Shown: in pieces, positions 1 to 8,421 of the stretch
Layout: every line of letters begins with the position of its first letter
Numbering within the stretch: the first letter of the stretch is position 1
DNA from: Brevundimonas goettingensis
Lineage (GTDB): Bacteria; Pseudomonadota; Alphaproteobacteria; Caulobacterales; Caulobacteraceae
Direction: 5' to 3'
Length of the DNA stretch: 64,000 nt
Assembly (NCBI RefSeq): GCF_017487405.1
Contig: NZ_CP062222.1
Coordinates: 1,907,001 to 1,971,000, forward strand
Position numbers and translations under genes: made by a program
The notes under the pieces: model-generated
What the model was told of the DNA's origin: nothing
Seen by the model: the letters and a program-made list of their open reading frames with translations, nothing else
Databases searched by the model: none

Positions 1-968
1 TCGCAGCCGCCTATCCGAAGCTGTCGCACCGCTATTACGCCTTGAAGGCCAAGGCCATGGGCAAGACGGCGCTGGACCAGTGGGACCGCAACGCCCCGCT
101 GGATACGTCAACCCCGCGCGGCTTCGACTGGCTGCAGGGCAAGGCCATGGTTCTGGACAGCTTCGCCGACCTGGGTCCCGAGTTCGCCGATCGCGCCACG
201 CGATTCTTCGACAATCCGTGGATCGACGGCCGCGCCCGCCCGGGCAAGCAGTCGGGCGCCTATGCCCACCCGGTGACCGCCGACCGCCACCCCTATGTCT
301 TCCTGAACTGGATGGGCGAGCGGCGCGACGTCCTGACCCTGGCGCATGAGCTGGGTCACGGCATTCACCAGACCCTGGCCGCCGACAAGGGCACGCTGCT
401 GGCCGACACCCCCCTGACCCTCGCCGAGACCGCCTCCATCTTCGCCGAGGGCCTGACCTTCGACCGACTGCTGGCCACCGCGCCCAAGGCCGAGCAGCGC
501 GGCCTGCTGGCCGGGCGGATCGAGGACGGGCTGAACACCGTGGTCCGCCAGATCGCCTTCCACCGCTTCGAGACCCGCTTCCACGACGAGCGCGCCAACG
601 GCGAGGTCCCGGCCGAACGCATCGGCCAGATCTGGCTGGAGGAGATGGGGGCCTCACTCGGCCCGGCCGTCACCCTGAACCCCGGTTACGAGCACTGGTG
701 GTCCTACGTCAGCCACTTCGTCCACTCGCCCTTCTACGTCTACGCCTATGCCTTCGGCGACCTGCTTGTGGCGGCCCTGATGGAGACGCGGCGCAAGGAC
801 CCGGCCGCCTTCACGCCCCTGTACCGCGAGCTCCTGGCCGGCGGCGGGACGCGGACCTATGACGAAGCGCTCAAGCCCTTCGGCCTCAACCCGCGCGACC
901 CGGCCTTCTGGACCATCGGCTGCGGCCGGCTGGAGCGGCTGGTCGACCAGTTCGAGGCGACGTTCTGA
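1..968 (+). CDS. M3 family oligoendopeptidase, 3' part only
   Basis: Zinc metallopeptidase of family M3 (oligoendopeptidase F/thimet group), which cuts short peptides in the cytoplasm. The gene enters from the left edge: the frame is open from base 3, so only about the last 321 residues of a protein usually near 600 are visible. HELGH at visible residues 115-119 is the HEXXH zinc and catalytic motif, and AETASIFAE some 25 residues later supplies the third (Glu) ligand. The late GYEHWWSYVSHF stretch also fits the family. Internal TTG/ATG codons near the edge are not starts because the frame continues upstream. The family call is strong; the exact subfamily is not decided. Confidence 0.9.
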   Translation, partial: AAAYPKLSHRYYALKAKAMGKTALDQWDRNAPLDTSTPRGFDWLQGKAMVLDSFADLGPEFADRATRFFDNPWIDGRARPGKQSGAYAHPVTADRHPYVFLNWMGERRDVLTLAHELGHGIHQTLAADKGTLLADTPLTLAETASIFAEGLTFDRLLATAPKAEQRGLLAGRIEDGLNTVVRQIAFHRFETRFHDERANGEVPAERIGQIWLEEMGASLGPAVTLNPGYEHWWSYVSHFVHSPFYVYAYAFGDLLVAALMETRRKDPAAFTPLYRELLAGGGTRTYDEALKPFGLNPRDPAFWTIGCGRLERLVDQFEATF

Positions 969-1047
969 AGCCGCGAGCCTATGACTTGAGCCCGGCGCAA
1001 GCCGCGCTATAAGTCGCAAACCACCGACTCTTCCGGATGCAGACCTC

Positions 1048-1305
1048 ATGGCCGACCCGCACCACGACGCTCACGGCGCTGACGACTATCAGCGCGGTGA
1101 AATGGCCATCGGCGAACAGGCCGCGACCTGGAAGCTGGTCCAGGCCATGTTCAGCTGGGGCTCGCTGGCGATCGCCGCCCTGCTGCTGGGCCTGGTCATG
1201 GCCTTCCGTCCTGGCGGCAACATCTTCCTCGGCCTTTTCCTCTGCGTGGCGCTTTTCGCGGTCGGCGCGGTCTGGCTGAAGTCAGGCTCGAAGAAGGCCC
1301 ACTAG
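1048..1305 (+). CDS. aa3-type cytochrome c oxidase subunit IV-like small membrane protein
   Basis: An 85-residue protein with a charged, His-rich N-terminus (MADPHHDAHGADDY), a short amphipathic stretch and two hydrophobic segments (about residues 36-53 and 57-74) before a basic tail. This layout matches the small proteobacterial aa3 oxidase subunit IV family, a single-hairpin accessory subunit of the oxidase in the inner membrane. No other oxidase gene is nearby. The gene sits 144 bases before pntAA, an arrangement I recall from other Caulobacterales, so the annotation rests on size, topology and context rather than a decisive motif. Confidence 0.6.
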   Translation: MADPHHDAHGADDYQRGEMAIGEQAATWKLVQAMFSWGSLAIAALLLGLVMAFRPGGNIFLGLFLCVALFAVGAVWLKSGSKKAH

Positions 1306-1449
1306 GGCTCCTGCCGGATCGGCAAGTCCCTGCCGGTCAAATCCGGTTTCGCGCACGCCTTTCGCTTGCGAACGGCCTTTTCGAGCTTTGACGGACCAAT
1401 CCATTCCAGCCTAACGTGATTTCCAAGAACAAGACTTGGGGAGATTCGT

Positions 1450-2583
1450 TTGGCCGTCGCCATCGCCGTGACCCGCGAACGCCGTGAAGGCGAAACGCGC
1501 TGCGCTGTCACACCCGAGACCGTGAAGAAATTCGTCGCCCTGGGCGCGACCGTGACCGTCGAGGCGGGCACGGGCGCCGGGTCGTCCTTCCCTGACGCCG
1601 AATATGTCGCCGCCGGCGCCGTGGTGAAGCCCGACACCCGCGCGGTGCTGGAAGGCGCCGACATCCTGCTCAAGGTGCGCGGCCCGACAGCGCAGGAGAT
1701 CACCGCCCTCAAGCCCGGCGCCATCGTGGTCGCCCTGCTGGATGCGTATCGCGAGAAGGACACCGTCGCGGCGCTCGCCGGGGCCAACGCCACCGCCTTC
1801 GCCATGGAGTTCGTGCCCCGCATCACCCGGGCCCAGGTCATGGACGCCCTGTCGTCCCAGGCCAATCTCGCCGGCTATCGCGCCGTGATCGAGGCGGCCG
1901 CCGCCTACGGCCGCGGTTTCCCGATGATGATGACGGCGGCGGGCACGGTCGCCCCGGCCAAGGTCTTCGTCATGGGCGTCGGCGTCGCGGGCCTGCAGGC
2001 CATCGCCACGGCGCGTCGCCTCGGCGCCGTCGTCACCGCCACCGACGTCCGCCCGGCCACCAAGGAACAGGTCGAGTCTCTGGGCGCCAAATTCCTCGCC
2101 GTCGAAGACGAGGAGTTCAGGAACGCCCAGACGGCCGGCGGCTACGCCAAGCCCATGTCGGCGGAATACCAGGCCAAACAGGCCGTGCTCGTCGGCGAGC
2201 ACATCAAGAAGCAGGACATCGTCATCACCACGGCCCTGATCCCCGGCCGCGCGGCGCCGGTGCTGGTCACCGCCGAACAGGTCGGCACGATGAAGCCGGG
2301 CTCGGTCCTGATCGACCTGGCCGTCGAGGCCGGCGGCAATGTCGAGGGCGCCAAGGTCGGCGAGACCGTTGTCACCCCGAACGGCGCCCAGATCGTCGGC
2401 ATCGCCAACCTGCCCGGCCGCATCGCCTCTGACGCCTCGTCCCTTTACGCCAAGAACCTGCTGGCCTTCGTCGGCCTGATCCTCAAGGACGGCGCGGTGA
2501 GCCTCGATCTGGAAGATGAAATCCTCAAAGCGGCCGTCGTCACCAACGGCGGCGCGGTGGTCCATGAGGGCGTGCGGGGATGA
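1450..2583 (+). CDS. pntAA: NAD(P) transhydrogenase subunit alpha part 1 (domain I)
   Basis: Soluble NAD(H)-binding domain I of proton-translocating transhydrogenase, which couples hydride transfer from NADH to NADP+ to proton flow across the inner membrane. The 377-residue protein starts VAIAVTRERREGETR after a TTG start and has the alanine dehydrogenase/PNT N-terminal region followed by the dinucleotide fold at about residues 175-200 (GVGVAGLQAIATARRLGA). It lacks membrane segments, as expected when the alpha subunit is split into two genes. The next gene overlaps its stop by four bases (ATGA). The subunit is completed by the genes at 2795 and 4160. Confidence 0.95.
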   Translation: MAVAIAVTRERREGETRCAVTPETVKKFVALGATVTVEAGTGAGSSFPDAEYVAAGAVVKPDTRAVLEGADILLKVRGPTAQEITALKPGAIVVALLDAYREKDTVAALAGANATAFAMEFVPRITRAQVMDALSSQANLAGYRAVIEAAAAYGRGFPMMMTAAGTVAPAKVFVMGVGVAGLQAIATARRLGAVVTATDVRPATKEQVESLGAKFLAVEDEEFRNAQTAGGYAKPMSAEYQAKQAVLVGEHIKKQDIVITTALIPGRAAPVLVTAEQVGTMKPGSVLIDLAVEAGGNVEGAKVGETVVTPNGAQIVGIANLPGRIASDASSLYAKNLLAFVGLILKDGAVSLDLEDEILKAAVVTNGGAVVHEGVRG

Positions 2584-2795
2584 GGCTACTGGCTCACCCT
2601 CTCCATCTGACCGCCATCGTCGCCGGGGCGGCGACCGTGGCTTTCGTCCTCTTGCAAGTCGATCCAACGGGCCAGCATTTCGCCGCCTGTGCGGGCGGCC
2701 TCTTGGCGCTGACGGCCGCAGTCGATCTGGCGCGGCGCCTGGGTCTGGAACCGAAGAATGATCCTGCCACCCCGTTGAACAGAAGAGCTGACTGA
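2580..2795 (+). CDS. unrecognised small membrane protein inside the pnt operon
   Basis: A 71-residue protein with two hydrophobic segments (about residues 7-25 and 32-48) and a polar C-terminus. I do not recognise a family. It overlaps pntAA by four bases (ATGA) and ends one base into the start of pntAB (TGATG), so it is almost certainly translated with the transhydrogenase subunits. High coupling and a clean frame make it a real gene; role unknown. A transhydrogenase accessory or assembly factor would be inference only. Confidence 0.7.
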   Translation: MRLLAHPLHLTAIVAGAATVAFVLLQVDPTGQHFAACAGGLLALTAAVDLARRLGLEPKNDPATPLNRRAD

Positions 2796-3136
2796 TGGAA
2801 CACGTCGATCCCACCGTCTTCCGACTGGCCATCTTCGTGCTGGCGATCTTCGTCGGCTATTATGTGGTCTGGTCGGTGACGCCGGCCCTGCACACCCCGC
2901 TGATGGCCGTGACCAACGCCATTTCCAGCGTCATCGTCGTCGGCGGCCTGATCGCGGCGGCGGCGACCGCAGGGGACAGCGGCGCCACACCCTGGATCGC
3001 CAAGGGCGCGGGCGTCGCGGCCGTGACCCTGGCCAGCGTCAACATCTTCGGCGGCTTCATGGTCACCCGACGGATGCTGGCCATGTACAAGAAGAAGGAA
3101 CGGCCCAAGCCGGCTGCCGAGACGAAGGCCGCCTGA
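2795..3136 (+). CDS. pntAB: NAD(P) transhydrogenase subunit alpha part 2 (membrane piece)
   Basis: Small membrane subunit of the proton-translocating transhydrogenase, equivalent to the C-terminal membrane helices of one-piece PntA. The 113 residues contain three to four helices, including the conserved stretch with HTPLMAVTNAISSVIVVGG (about residues 33-51) that contributes to the proton channel with PntB. The basic C-terminus (MYKKKERPKPAAETKAA) is cytoplasmic. Its start overlaps the preceding small gene by one base and its own TGA overlaps the next ATG by one base. Confidence 0.94.
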   Translation: MEHVDPTVFRLAIFVLAIFVGYYVVWSVTPALHTPLMAVTNAISSVIVVGGLIAAAATAGDSGATPWIAKGAGVAAVTLASVNIFGGFMVTRRMLAMYKKKERPKPAAETKAA

Positions 3137-3423
3137 TGACCCCGGCGAACATCGCCATGATGATCGTGATCCCGGCCGTCCTTCTGGGCGCCCTGGCCTT
3201 CGTCCTGTCCAGCGGCCGGATGTCGCGTCCGCTGCGGCGGCGGGTCGAGCTGTTCCTGATGGCCATCCTGTTCCCGGCCTTCCTGGCCTTCTGGGGCTGG
3301 CAGGTGCTGGAGGCGGCGCAGGCCGGGCACAAGCCGCTGCTGATCACCCTTCTTGTCGTGACCATCGCCGCTGTTGCCTGGAGCGGCGTCAGCACCTTCC
3401 GCAAGTGGCGGCGGGCCGACTGA
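3136..3423 (+). CDS. unrecognised two/three-helix membrane protein inside the pnt operon
   Basis: A 95-residue protein with hydrophobic segments near residues 6-24, 38-58 and 67-85, a basic linker (RMSRPLRRRVE) and a basic C-terminus (FRKWRRAD). No family recognised. The ATG overlaps the pntAB stop by one base, and the next gene starts one base after this stop, so it belongs to the same transcript and is translationally coupled. Function unknown; placement suggests a membrane partner of the transhydrogenase, which is inference. Confidence 0.68.
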   Translation: MTPANIAMMIVIPAVLLGALAFVLSSGRMSRPLRRRVELFLMAILFPAFLAFWGWQVLEAAQAGHKPLLITLLVVTIAAVAWSGVSTFRKWRRAD

Positions 3424-3424
3424 C

Positions 3425-3712
3425 ATGCCCATCAGCCCCGCACAACTGGCCGTTCTGGTCTCGTGGATCGCCACGGGGCTGGGGCTTGGCCTGTGGGCGT
3501 GGAGCTTCTTCCGCGAGAAGAACGCCATCCGCAAGCTGCGCTTCCTGGACTGCGGCGTGGTGCTGATCTTCTCGGCCGTTCTGGTGCGGATCGTGGCCCA
3601 GGAGCGGCCGATGAACGCCATCGACTGGACCCTGGTCTTCCTCTCGCCCCTGTTCATCGTCGCGGCCTTCTGGCGGCTGGCGCGGACGGCCTGCCCGGGG
3701 GACTACGAATGA
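3425..3712 (+). CDS. unrecognised small membrane protein inside the pnt operon
   Basis: A 95-residue protein (MPISPAQLAVLVSWIATG...) with hydrophobic segments near residues 7-24, 41-57 and 68-84. The frame is open further upstream, but the ATG at 3425 lies one base past the preceding TGA and gives a sensible N-terminus starting with a membrane segment. Its stop overlaps the next ATG (ATGA at 3709). Family not recognised. Together with its neighbours it forms a run of unknown small proteins between pntAB and pntB. Confidence 0.66.
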   Translation: MPISPAQLAVLVSWIATGLGLGLWAWSFFREKNAIRKLRFLDCGVVLIFSAVLVRIVAQERPMNAIDWTLVFLSPLFIVAAFWRLARTACPGDYE

Positions 3713-4113
3713 TGAAGGCGATGGCAGCCCTTCTGGCGACAGCCCCTGCCGGCCTGCTGGCGAGCTCGGCCCTGGCCCAGGCCTCGCTGGACACCGACGT
3801 CCCGGGGCCGCCGTTCCAGGGCCTGCGCTGGGCCGTCGCGGCGCCCGCCGGGACCGGCTGGACGCTGGCCTGCCGCTTCCGCCCCGTCACCTACCGGGCC
3901 AGCCCGTACGATCTGCACCACTGGGCCAACGGGATAAGGCTGACCGGGCGCGGCCCGGATCAAGGCCGCCTGCCCGGCCCCGACGGCCGCCGCGCCCTGA
4001 CCCTGACCGACGGCCCCGGCCCGATCGGACTGGGTCTGGCCCGCGAAGGCGCCCGCACCGTCTCCGCCGGCACGAACGATCCGGCGCGACCGGCCCGGGC
4101 GACGGTGTTCTGA
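3709..4113 (+). CDS. secreted small protein of unknown function inside the pnt operon
   Basis: A 134-residue protein with a signal peptide (MMKAMAALLATAPAGLLASSALAQA, cleavage probably after ALA or AQA), so exported to the periplasm. The mature part is Pro/Gly-rich without a motif I know and contains a single Cys. Start chosen at 3709 because it overlaps the preceding stop as ATGA; the longer open frame upstream lies inside the previous gene. pntB follows after 46 bases. A periplasmic product in a transhydrogenase operon is unexpected; function unknown. Confidence 0.6.
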   Translation: MMKAMAALLATAPAGLLASSALAQASLDTDVPGPPFQGLRWAVAAPAGTGWTLACRFRPVTYRASPYDLHHWANGIRLTGRGPDQGRLPGPDGRRALTLTDGPGPIGLGLAREGARTVSAGTNDPARPARATVF

Positions 4114-4159
4114 TGATCCATCACACGACAAGACCAACAAGAGACTTCGGGGGACTGCG

Positions 4160-5575
4160 ATGAACGCATCCATAGCGGCGCTGGCCTATCTGGTCGCAGG
4201 CGTTCTTTTCATTCTCAGCCTGCGCGGCCTCTCCAGCCCGGAGACCAGCCGTCAGGGCAATACGATGGGCATGGTCGGGATGGCCATCGCCGTCGGCGTG
4301 ACCCTGCTGACGCTCGGCTTCACCGGGGCGCTGGATCCGATCACCCTGGCCCTGCTGGCCGGGGGCGTGGTCGTGGGCGGCGGCGGCGGGGCCCTGATCG
4401 CGGCCAAGGTCAAGATGACCGACATGCCCCAGCTGGTCGCGGCCTTCCACAGCCTCGTCGGCATGGCCGCCTGTCTGGTCGCCGTCGGCGCCGTCTATGC
4501 GCCGGAAGCCTTCGGCATCAGTGACGGCATGGGCGGGATCAAGGTCCAGTCGATCATCGAGCTCAGCCTCGGCGTCGCCATCGGCGCCATCACCTTCACC
4601 GGCTCCGTCATCGCCTTCGCCAAGCTGAACGGCAATATGTCGGGCGCCCCGATCATCCTGCCCGCCCGGCACCTGATCAACATCGCCCTGGCCCTGGTCC
4701 TAGTCCTGCTGATCGGGATCATGGTCGGTTCGGGCGGCACGACCACCTGGGCCTTCTGGGGCATCTTCGCCATCAGCCTGGTGCTGGGCGCGACCCTGAT
4801 CATCCCCATCGGCGGCGCCGACATGCCCGTCGTGGTCTCGATGCTGAACTCCTACTCCGGCTGGGCCGCTGCGGCGCTCGGCTTCACGCTCGAGAACATC
4901 GCCCTGATCATTACCGGCGCCCTGGTCGGCTCCTCGGGCGCGATCCTGTCCTACATCATGTGCAAGGGCATGAACCGCAGCTTCATCTCGGTCATCCTGG
5001 GCGGCTTCGGCGGCGACAGCGGCCCGGCCGGCGAGCAGCGCGTCGAGACCCGTCCGGTCAAGCAGGGCTCGGCCGACGATGCCGCCTTCATCATGAAGAA
5101 CGCCTCCAAGGTCATCATCGTCCCCGGCTACGGCATGGCCGTCGCCCAGGCCCAGCACGCCCTGCGCGAAATGGCCGACAAGCTGAAGGAAGAAGGCGTC
5201 GAGGTGAAGTATGCCATCCACCCGGTCGCGGGCCGGATGCCGGGCCACATGAACGTCCTGCTGGCCGAGGCCAATGTCCCCTATGACGAGGTGTTCGAGC
5301 TGGAGGACATCAACGCCGAGTTCGCCACCGCCGACGTCGCCTTCGTCATCGGCGCCAACGACGTCACCAACCCGGCCGCCAAGACCGACCCGACCTCGGC
5401 CATCTACGGCATGCCGATCCTCGACGTCGAAAAGGCCGGCACCGTCCTGTTCATCAAGCGCGGCATGGCGGCGGGTTACGCCGGCGTCGAGAACGAACTC
5501 TTCTTCCGCGACAACACCATGATGCTGTTCGCCGACGCCAAGAAGATGGTCGAAGGGATCGTGAAGGCGTTGTGA
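4160..5575 (+). CDS. pntB: NAD(P) transhydrogenase subunit beta
   Basis: Membrane domain plus NADP(H)-binding domain III of the transhydrogenase. The 471-residue length is normal. The first ~270 residues form about nine helices (for example ALLAGGVVVGGGGGALIAAK and YIMCKGMNRSF at the end of the membrane part). From about residue 315 the NADP fold follows: VPGYGMAVAQAQHALREM, then VAGRMPGHMNVLLAEA and GANDVTNPAA. It completes the PntAA/PntAB/PntB enzyme encoded upstream. The next gene begins inside its stop codon region (GTGA overlap at 5572). Confidence 0.96.
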   Translation: MNASIAALAYLVAGVLFILSLRGLSSPETSRQGNTMGMVGMAIAVGVTLLTLGFTGALDPITLALLAGGVVVGGGGGALIAAKVKMTDMPQLVAAFHSLVGMAACLVAVGAVYAPEAFGISDGMGGIKVQSIIELSLGVAIGAITFTGSVIAFAKLNGNMSGAPIILPARHLINIALALVLVLLIGIMVGSGGTTTWAFWGIFAISLVLGATLIIPIGGADMPVVVSMLNSYSGWAAAALGFTLENIALIITGALVGSSGAILSYIMCKGMNRSFISVILGGFGGDSGPAGEQRVETRPVKQGSADDAAFIMKNASKVIIVPGYGMAVAQAQHALREMADKLKEEGVEVKYAIHPVAGRMPGHMNVLLAEANVPYDEVFELEDINAEFATADVAFVIGANDVTNPAAKTDPTSAIYGMPILDVEKAGTVLFIKRGMAAGYAGVENELFFRDNTMMLFADAKKMVEGIVKAL

Positions 5576-6009
5576 GGGCTGGTCGCTCGATAGCCCGGAT
5601 CGGCCTTGGCCTGACAGTCCTGCTGACCGGCTGTTCAGCGACCTATTCCATGACGGTGACGGGCGATCTCGAACACCCCGTCGTATCCTTCCTCCAGGCC
5701 CGCAAGCCGGTCGACATCTGCGTGTCCTCACTGGAAGTCCGAGAGCACGCCGACCGCTCATTCAGCGGCAAACTTGTCTGGGAAGTTCAGACCGAAAGCG
5801 GATGTATCGCGCTCGACAGCATCGCCTACGGGCAAGCGCCTGCGGGCTTCAGAACGATCCATGCGCCCGAGTCCCTCAAGCCCGGGATCGTTTATGAGGC
5901 GTTCGGCAGGGGCGCGACGACGGGGATGTTCGGCGCCTCCGCGGCAGGCAGCGCGCTCTTCACCTATCACGATGGAAGCTGGTGGGAGCCTACAGGGACC
6001 CGCCCGTGA
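5572..6009 (+). CDS. putative lipoprotein of unknown function
   Basis: A 145-residue protein with a lipoprotein signal: basic start, hydrophobic stretch and the lipobox LLTGC at residues 17-21, implying lipid attachment at Cys21 and an outer- or inner-membrane location. The GTG start at 5572 overlaps the pntB stop by four bases, so it is coupled to the pnt operon. The mature part has two further Cys residues (VDICVSSL, ESGCIAL) that could form a disulfide. No family recognised. Confidence 0.65.
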   Translation: MRAGRSIARIGLGLTVLLTGCSATYSMTVTGDLEHPVVSFLQARKPVDICVSSLEVREHADRSFSGKLVWEVQTESGCIALDSIAYGQAPAGFRTIHAPESLKPGIVYEAFGRGATTGMFGASAAGSALFTYHDGSWWEPTGTRP

Positions 6010-6052
6010 CCGGGCTGACACCACGAGCAACTTGTGGCTAGACGCCTGATCA

Positions 6053-6151
6053 GGCGGCCACGCCTTCGGCCTGCGCCCCGCCACCGATCCGATCACCCGC
6101 GAATGGCCGGGCCAGGTCGAGCAGTGGCTGCATTCCCTCGGCGTCCTCTGA
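6053..6151 (+). pseudogene. C-terminal remnant of an alpha/beta hydrolase
   Basis: In the 213-base gap after the lipoprotein gene, one frame preceded by an in-frame TGA reads GGHAFGLRPATDPITREWP and then a WLHSLGVL ending at a TGA (6149-6151). A GGH-FGLR segment followed by a W..Q...WL tail is what ends many dienelactone hydrolase/BD-FAE-type alpha/beta hydrolases, where the His is the catalytic one. About 32 residues survive with no start codon, so this is a relic. The intact hydrolase at 6223 has a different C-terminus, so the relic is not a simple duplicate of it. Confidence 0.45.
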
Positions 6152-6222
6152 CAACTCCCGGTCGCGGTGACGCGAAATACGGCTAAGGTCGGCGCGGGAT
6201 GAATCGTGCAGGGACGATCTGA

Positions 6223-7119
6223 GTGGCCTCGACCCACCGTTCGACACGACGATCGCAGTGGTGGCTGCGCGCCGGGGCGATCCTGCTCGGCGTGGTTCTG
6301 ATCGCCTATGCGCTGGTGATCGGCGTCGTCTTCTTCAGCCAGAGGGAGATGCTCTATCCGATCGTTCACGGCAGCCCGACGCCCGACGCCGACGGCCCGC
6401 CGATCCAGGTGGTCCACATCGACACCCACGATCACGAGCGGCTGGTGGCCTGGTTCCTGGCGCCGAAGCCGGGGCGGCCGACGATCCTGTTCTTCGGCGG
6501 TCAGGGCGGGGGTCTGTCTTTCCAGTCCGGGCGCTGGCGGCGCATGGCCGACGAGGGGGTGGGCTTCCTTGCCGTCGGCTATCGCGGCCATGACGGTTCG
6601 ACCGGCAAGCCCTCGGAGAAGGGTCTCCATACAGACGCCCGCGCCGCCTGGGACTGGCTGGCCCGAACGACCCCGGCGCAGGACATCGTTCTCCACGGCT
6701 TCTCCCTGGGCACCGGGGTCGCGACCCGGCTGGCCGTCGAACGCCCCGCCCGCGCCCTGATCCTCGAGGCGCCCTATACCTCCACCGCCGACATCGCGGC
6801 CGAGGCCTGGCCCTTCATCCCGGTGCGCTTGTTGATGCTGGACCAGTACCGGTCGCGCGACATCATCGACCGCGTCTCCATCCCCCTGCTGATCGTTCAC
6901 GGAAGCGCTGACGAGGTCATTCCCTTCGAACAGGGCCGCACCCTCTACGACCTCGCCCATACGCCGCGGCGGCTGGTGAAGATGGTCGGTTCGAACCACG
7001 CGACCCTGACCCGCGACGGCCTGTACGACCAGATCTGGACCTTCCTGAACCTGCCCCTCCCCGCCTCGACCGCTGAGGCGGGCCATCGGGTGGCGGTCGA
7101 GGTGGAGAGCGCGCCATGA
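6223..7119 (+). CDS. alpha/beta hydrolase, membrane-anchored
   Basis: A 298-residue serine hydrolase of the ABHD13/BAAT-like group. An N-terminal hydrophobic segment (about residues 15-38) should anchor it in the inner membrane. The nucleophile elbow GFSLG puts the catalytic Ser at residue 161; HGSADEVIPF holds the acid residue and GSNHATL the His. Substrate unknown; enzymes of this layout are usually esterases or lipases. The GTG start at 6223 precedes the membrane anchor, which supports it. It stands alone, 37 bases before the next gene. Confidence 0.82.
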   Translation: MASTHRSTRRSQWWLRAGAILLGVVLIAYALVIGVVFFSQREMLYPIVHGSPTPDADGPPIQVVHIDTHDHERLVAWFLAPKPGRPTILFFGGQGGGLSFQSGRWRRMADEGVGFLAVGYRGHDGSTGKPSEKGLHTDARAAWDWLARTTPAQDIVLHGFSLGTGVATRLAVERPARALILEAPYTSTADIAAEAWPFIPVRLLMLDQYRSRDIIDRVSIPLLIVHGSADEVIPFEQGRTLYDLAHTPRRLVKMVGSNHATLTRDGLYDQIWTFLNLPLPASTAEAGHRVAVEVESAP

Positions 7120-7156
7120 CCTCGATCGTCTCGAACAAACGGCGGCGGGCACGACG

Positions 7157-7891
7157 ATGAGGGGCACGCCCAAGTCCACATCCCCGAACGACACGCTCTC
7201 GCCGACACAGCGCCTGTTTCTCGCGCCCGCAATGGTGCTGATGATCGTGCTGGGCTTTTCGTGGAAGCCCTGGCTGATGCGCCTGTTCGCCTGGCCGTGG
7301 GTGATCGGACGGGCCGACGTTCTCGGCTGGTGGCCCATCCAGGGCCACTGGTTCTGGTACGGGATCGGCGCCGTCTTCCTGTCCTTCCTCTTTCCCGCCT
7401 GGTGCTATTCGGTCGGCAAGTCGATCCGGACGATCCTGACGGTCTGGGCGATCTGCGCCGCGATTACCTTGGGGCTGCTGTTCATTGGCGGCCGGTCGCG
7501 GATCGAGGTCCGGGCCAACGACATCCGCGTCACCTCCGACCGCTGGGGCGAGGCCGACGTCCTCTATCGCATCGACAACGCCGCCGGCATGACCGCGTCC
7601 TGCGAGACTGGCCGCAAGGGAGAGATCTATCCGTCGCTCTGGGTCTGGTTCCACGACGGGCGCGAGATGGAGCTTCAGTCCCTGACCTCCAAAGGCTCCA
7701 ATCCAGGCGCCAGCCGGGCGGGGCTCGACTTCGCCGAAGGCCTCGACATCTTCCTGGTCCACCACGGCAATCGGCGCGCCGGAAGGATCGAGGACCGCTG
7801 CGTCGAAAAGGTCGAACGCCGACTGGCCCCGGCCGACGCGCCCCGCATCGGCGCCCTGTTCTCACACGATCTGGTTGAGGTCGCGCGCTAA
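7157..7891 (+). CDS. membrane protein of unknown function
   Basis: A 244-residue protein with three hydrophobic segments in the first ~115 residues (around 22-42, 68-88 and 95-112), followed by a soluble domain of about 130 residues carrying a single Cys pair region (TASCETGRKG). The layout resembles bacterial PH-like or DUF-type membrane proteins, but I see no diagnostic motif. The ATG start follows the hydrolase by 37 bases and may be co-transcribed. Function unknown. Confidence 0.62.
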   Translation: MRGTPKSTSPNDTLSPTQRLFLAPAMVLMIVLGFSWKPWLMRLFAWPWVIGRADVLGWWPIQGHWFWYGIGAVFLSFLFPAWCYSVGKSIRTILTVWAICAAITLGLLFIGGRSRIEVRANDIRVTSDRWGEADVLYRIDNAAGMTASCETGRKGEIYPSLWVWFHDGREMELQSLTSKGSNPGASRAGLDFAEGLDIFLVHHGNRRAGRIEDRCVEKVERRLAPADAPRIGALFSHDLVEVAR

Positions 7892-7945
7892 CCCCACGGA
7901 CGGAAGTTCCGGGCCTGAATCGGCCGACTCGGCTATTCACACCCC

Positions 7946-8365
7946 ATGCTTACCGCCGCCGAAGTCATCACCATGCTCGAACTCCAGCCCCATCCGGAGG
8001 GCGGGCACTATCGCGAGACCTTCCGCGATCCGCGCGAGGTGGACGGGCGTTCGGTCGGGACGGCGATCTACTATCTGCTGGCCGAGGGGGAGCAGTCGCA
8101 CTGGCATTCGGTCGACGCCGCCGAGCTGTGGCATTTCTATGAGGGGGCGCCGCTGGCGCTGGAGATCGCCTCGGGCGGGACGCGGCGGCTGGTCAGGCTG
8201 GGCAGTGACCTCAAGGCCGGCGAACAGCCGCAGGCCGTGGTTCCGACCGGCGCCTGGCAGGCGGCCAAGTCGCTCGGCGCCTGGACCCTGGTCGGCTGCA
8301 CCGTCGCGCCAGGCTTCGAATTCGAGGGGTTTGAGATGGCTCCCAAAGGCTGGCAGCCGGGCTGA
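7946..8365 (+). CDS. cupin superfamily protein (DUF985 type)
   Basis: A 139-residue single-domain cupin. The N-terminus LQPHPEGGHYRETFRDP, the central HWHSVDAAELWHFYEGAPL and the later FEFEGFEMAP are hallmarks of the DUF985/YML079w-like cupins, which fold as a beta barrel around a small-molecule site. Catalytic activity has not been settled for the family. Cytoplasmic, no signal peptide. It starts with ATG 54 bases after the previous stop. Confidence 0.85.
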   Translation: MLTAAEVITMLELQPHPEGGHYRETFRDPREVDGRSVGTAIYYLLAEGEQSHWHSVDAAELWHFYEGAPLALEIASGGTRRLVRLGSDLKAGEQPQAVVPTGAWQAAKSLGAWTLVGCTVAPGFEFEGFEMAPKGWQPG

Positions 8366-8421
8366 GCCGATAGGGTTCGCCCCCTCTATCGCCCCGCCAG
8401 GGAACCCGTTATCACGCCGCT

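Noticed and set aside
1411..2832. 473-codon minus-strand frame across pntAA
   Set aside because: Antisense shadow of a well-conserved enzyme gene; its translation is low-complexity Gly/Asp/Arg.
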